DNA of 64,000 bases. Source: Culturomica massiliensis. GTDB lineage: Bacteria; Bacteroidota; Bacteroidia; Bacteroidales; Marinifilaceae. The stretch covers positions 1,674,001-1,738,000 of the forward strand of contig NZ_LT594621.1 in assembly GCF_900091655.1 (NCBI RefSeq), in the 5' to 3' direction. Positions 62,710 through 64,000 of the stretch are shown piece after piece. The notes beneath the pieces were generated by a model. The model was not told the origin of the DNA and did not search any database. It saw only the letters and a list, made by a program, of their open reading frames with translations. The position numbers and the translations under genes were made by a program. Every line of letters begins with the position of its first letter. Positions within the stretch are counted from its first letter, which is position 1.

Positions 62710-64000
62710 TTATTCCATATATTTAATAAGCTGATTCCCTAATCCGACCCGATAACCCTGGGATAAAAAGACAACCTCACCCTTCGCATTTACCATAACG
62801 ATCAAAGGCAGATTTCCTGCATTTTTCAATTTCAAACGGGTTTCCAGCATCTGTAAAATCGTCCCGTCATTATCATATCCGAGCAACAAATTCGAAGGCA
62901 AGGGCCTGAAATCATGCCGTGAAAACTTCCCGGCCTGTGTGCGGTCTGTAAACAAAAACAACATAGGTATCCCTTTCGCCTCAAAATCAGCCTTCATCCC
63001 ACTCATATCCCGAAGTAAATGATTGGTCGGCTCCTGATTTGCCCCAATAAGCGCCAGTGCCGTATATCCTTTGACTGGCAACGGTAAATACTTCATCTCC
63101 GGACCTTCTTCCGGCATATATTTTACTTTTGTATCGATTATACCCAATGTTTTCAACGACTCAACCACCTTTCTTATCTCCATATCCACCTCCGTCAGTT
63201 TCCCCGACTCCACCCGGAAAGAAGTAATGCCGGACAACACCGAACCGTCACTTTTCCGGTTCCCCGTTACCAGAATATAATCTCCGTTTTCCAATTCCAC
63301 CGGCTCTTTAAATATTGCACTGTAATTCATTCCACCTCCCATATCGACTTGCGAATTGCTACCCAAATCGATCAAGTGAGCCTGACCGTTTTCAATTTTA
63401 GAAATTGTAAAATGCGTATAATAAACGGGATCTGAAATACTTTTTCCCACATTATGGATCATCAGCTTGCCTTTAGGCATCACCCCCTGCTCCCTCGCAA
63501 ACACAACCGGGCGCCAGCCTTCACCTGCGTTATACTCCGGCTTGCCGTTCAAAGGATTCAAGCGGGCAGCAATCCCCAAAGTACGACAGGCCGCCACAAA
63601 AAACACCTCCTTAGAGCGGGTATCGGTAACCATTGCCCGCAATACTCCGACAGGAGGAGTCACGAAATTAATCGTATTTATAGAATCGTTTAACCGGATT
63701 TTCTGCATCCAATCGGTCAGGTCCTCCGGGGTTCTGATGTTTTCATTCTGCAAATAAGCAGCTAACGGCTCCCGGTAAGCCGTGATAAACTCGTTCCTGA
63801 TCCGGGGATTTAAAATATAATTTTTATAGAAAACAGGGTACGCCATACCGGATAAATTATATTCGGCGTAAACAGGAGTTTCAGCATACTTCCGGGCCTC
63901 ATGCAGGTGATCCGACAAAATAACAGCGGTAATATCCTGTAAATCTTTATCCTGTAAAACACCGAGCAAATCCAAGGCTGTTCTCTTCTGAACCGTACTC
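62710..64000 (-). CDS. Transglutaminase-like domain protein, C-terminal part (cut by window edge)
   Basis: The frame is open to the right edge, so about 430 residues of a longer protein are visible and the start is outside. Residues in the segment INFVTPPVGVLRAMVTDTRS and FFVAACRTLGIAARLNPLNG match a transglutaminase-like domain in which Cys and downstream His/Asp would form the triad. A beta-rich region follows, then a C-terminal thioredoxin-like part (FEAKGIPMLFLFTDRTQAG; NLPLIVMVNAKGEVVFLSQGY). This layout is known for large secreted Bacteroidetes proteins. Its role is unknown; protein cross-linking or peptide cleavage are options. Confidence 0.7.
   Translation of the reverse strand, partial: STVQKRTALDLLGVLQDKDLQDITAVILSDHLHEARKYAETPVYAEYNLSGMAYPVFYKNYILNPRIRNEFITAYREPLAAYLQNENIRTPEDLTDWMQKIRLNDSINTINFVTPPVGVLRAMVTDTRSKEVFFVAACRTLGIAARLNPLNGKPEYNAGEGWRPVVFAREQGVMPKGKLMIHNVGKSISDPVYYTHFTISKIENGQAHLIDLGSNSQVDMGGGMNYSAIFKEPVELENGDYILVTGNRKSDGSVLSGITSFRVESGKLTEVDMEIRKVVESLKTLGIIDTKVKYMPEEGPEMKYLPLPVKGYTALALIGANQEPTNHLLRDMSGMKADFEAKGIPMLFLFTDRTQAGKFSRHDFRPLPSNLLLGYDNDGTILQMLETRLKLKNAGNLPLIVMVNAKGEVVFLSQGYRVGLGNQLIKYME

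Noticed and set aside
1..64000. tRNA, rRNA, CRISPR, prophage or conjugative genes
   Set aside because: I looked for cloverleaf ends, rRNA core motifs, regularly spaced repeats and phage or mobilisation proteins and found none apart from the single IS.

Overview
The window reads as chromosomal DNA of a gut-associated Bacteroidales bacterium. Evidence: many start codons sit just downstream of TAnnTTTG elements (the Bacteroidetes -7 box) and lack strong Shine-Dalgarno sequences. It carries an Mfa1/Mfa2-type fimbrial operon with its DUF3575 and DUF3868 partners, a choloylglycine (bile-salt) hydrolase, LruC and DUF1015 families, and an S9 dipeptidyl peptidase IV. An Odoribacter/Butyricimonas-like genus is a guess from overall feel. 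No rRNA, tRNA, CRISPR array, phage or conjugative element was seen.

Layout. 1-5905: a lipoprotein cut by the left edge, a divergent HTH regulator, then a four-gene fimbrial operon (DUF3575, DUF3868/OmpA-like, major fimbrillin, Mfa2-like anchor) with a strong hairpin between the last two genes. 6026-10769: secreted cupin/carboxymuconolactone-decarboxylase fusion, thioferritin-like protein, M48 protease and class II photolyase. 10819-15472: a FAD/Fe-S (D-lactate-dehydrogenase-like) oxidoreductase gene split by a complete 1474-bp IS4-family element with 18-bp inverted repeats and a 9-bp target duplication; a DoxX-like gene lies just upstream. 15676-25051: an unknown membrane protein, a PepSY-like secreted protein, fumarase C, a GNAT, an LruC lipoprotein, a soluble hybrid histidine kinase and glutamate decarboxylase. 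25244-35913: two tandem acyl-CoA synthetase paralogues, FtsK plus a CPBP protease, a secreted C1 peptidase, an FprA-type flavodiiron protein and a flavodoxin-fold oxidoreductase. 36286-46561: a carboxyltransferase plus biotin carrier pair, a NatAB-type exporter, and a five-gene MacAB-TolC-type efflux operon. 46795-64000: bile-salt-hydrolase-like enzyme, PiT phosphate transporter, DPP IV, a serine/glycine block (gcvT, serC, serA, DUF1015), a STAS protein, ornithine carbamoyltransferase with carbamate kinase, a PIF1/RecD-like helicase with HRDC, and a transglutaminase-like protein cut by the right edge.

Functional picture. Several units suit an anaerobe of the gut: oxygen and peroxide defence (flavodiiron protein, thioferritin), acid and amino-acid metabolism (GadB; citrulline to ATP through OTC and carbamate kinase), dipeptide release (DPP IV, C1 peptidase), bile-salt deconjugation and adhesion. 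The clearest unusual event is the IS insertion: removing the element and one 9-bp repeat restores an in-frame 930-residue enzyme. Most of the rest is ordinary core genome. I did not find a convincing new multi-gene defence or mobile system; the findings below are smaller regulatory or evolutionary observations.
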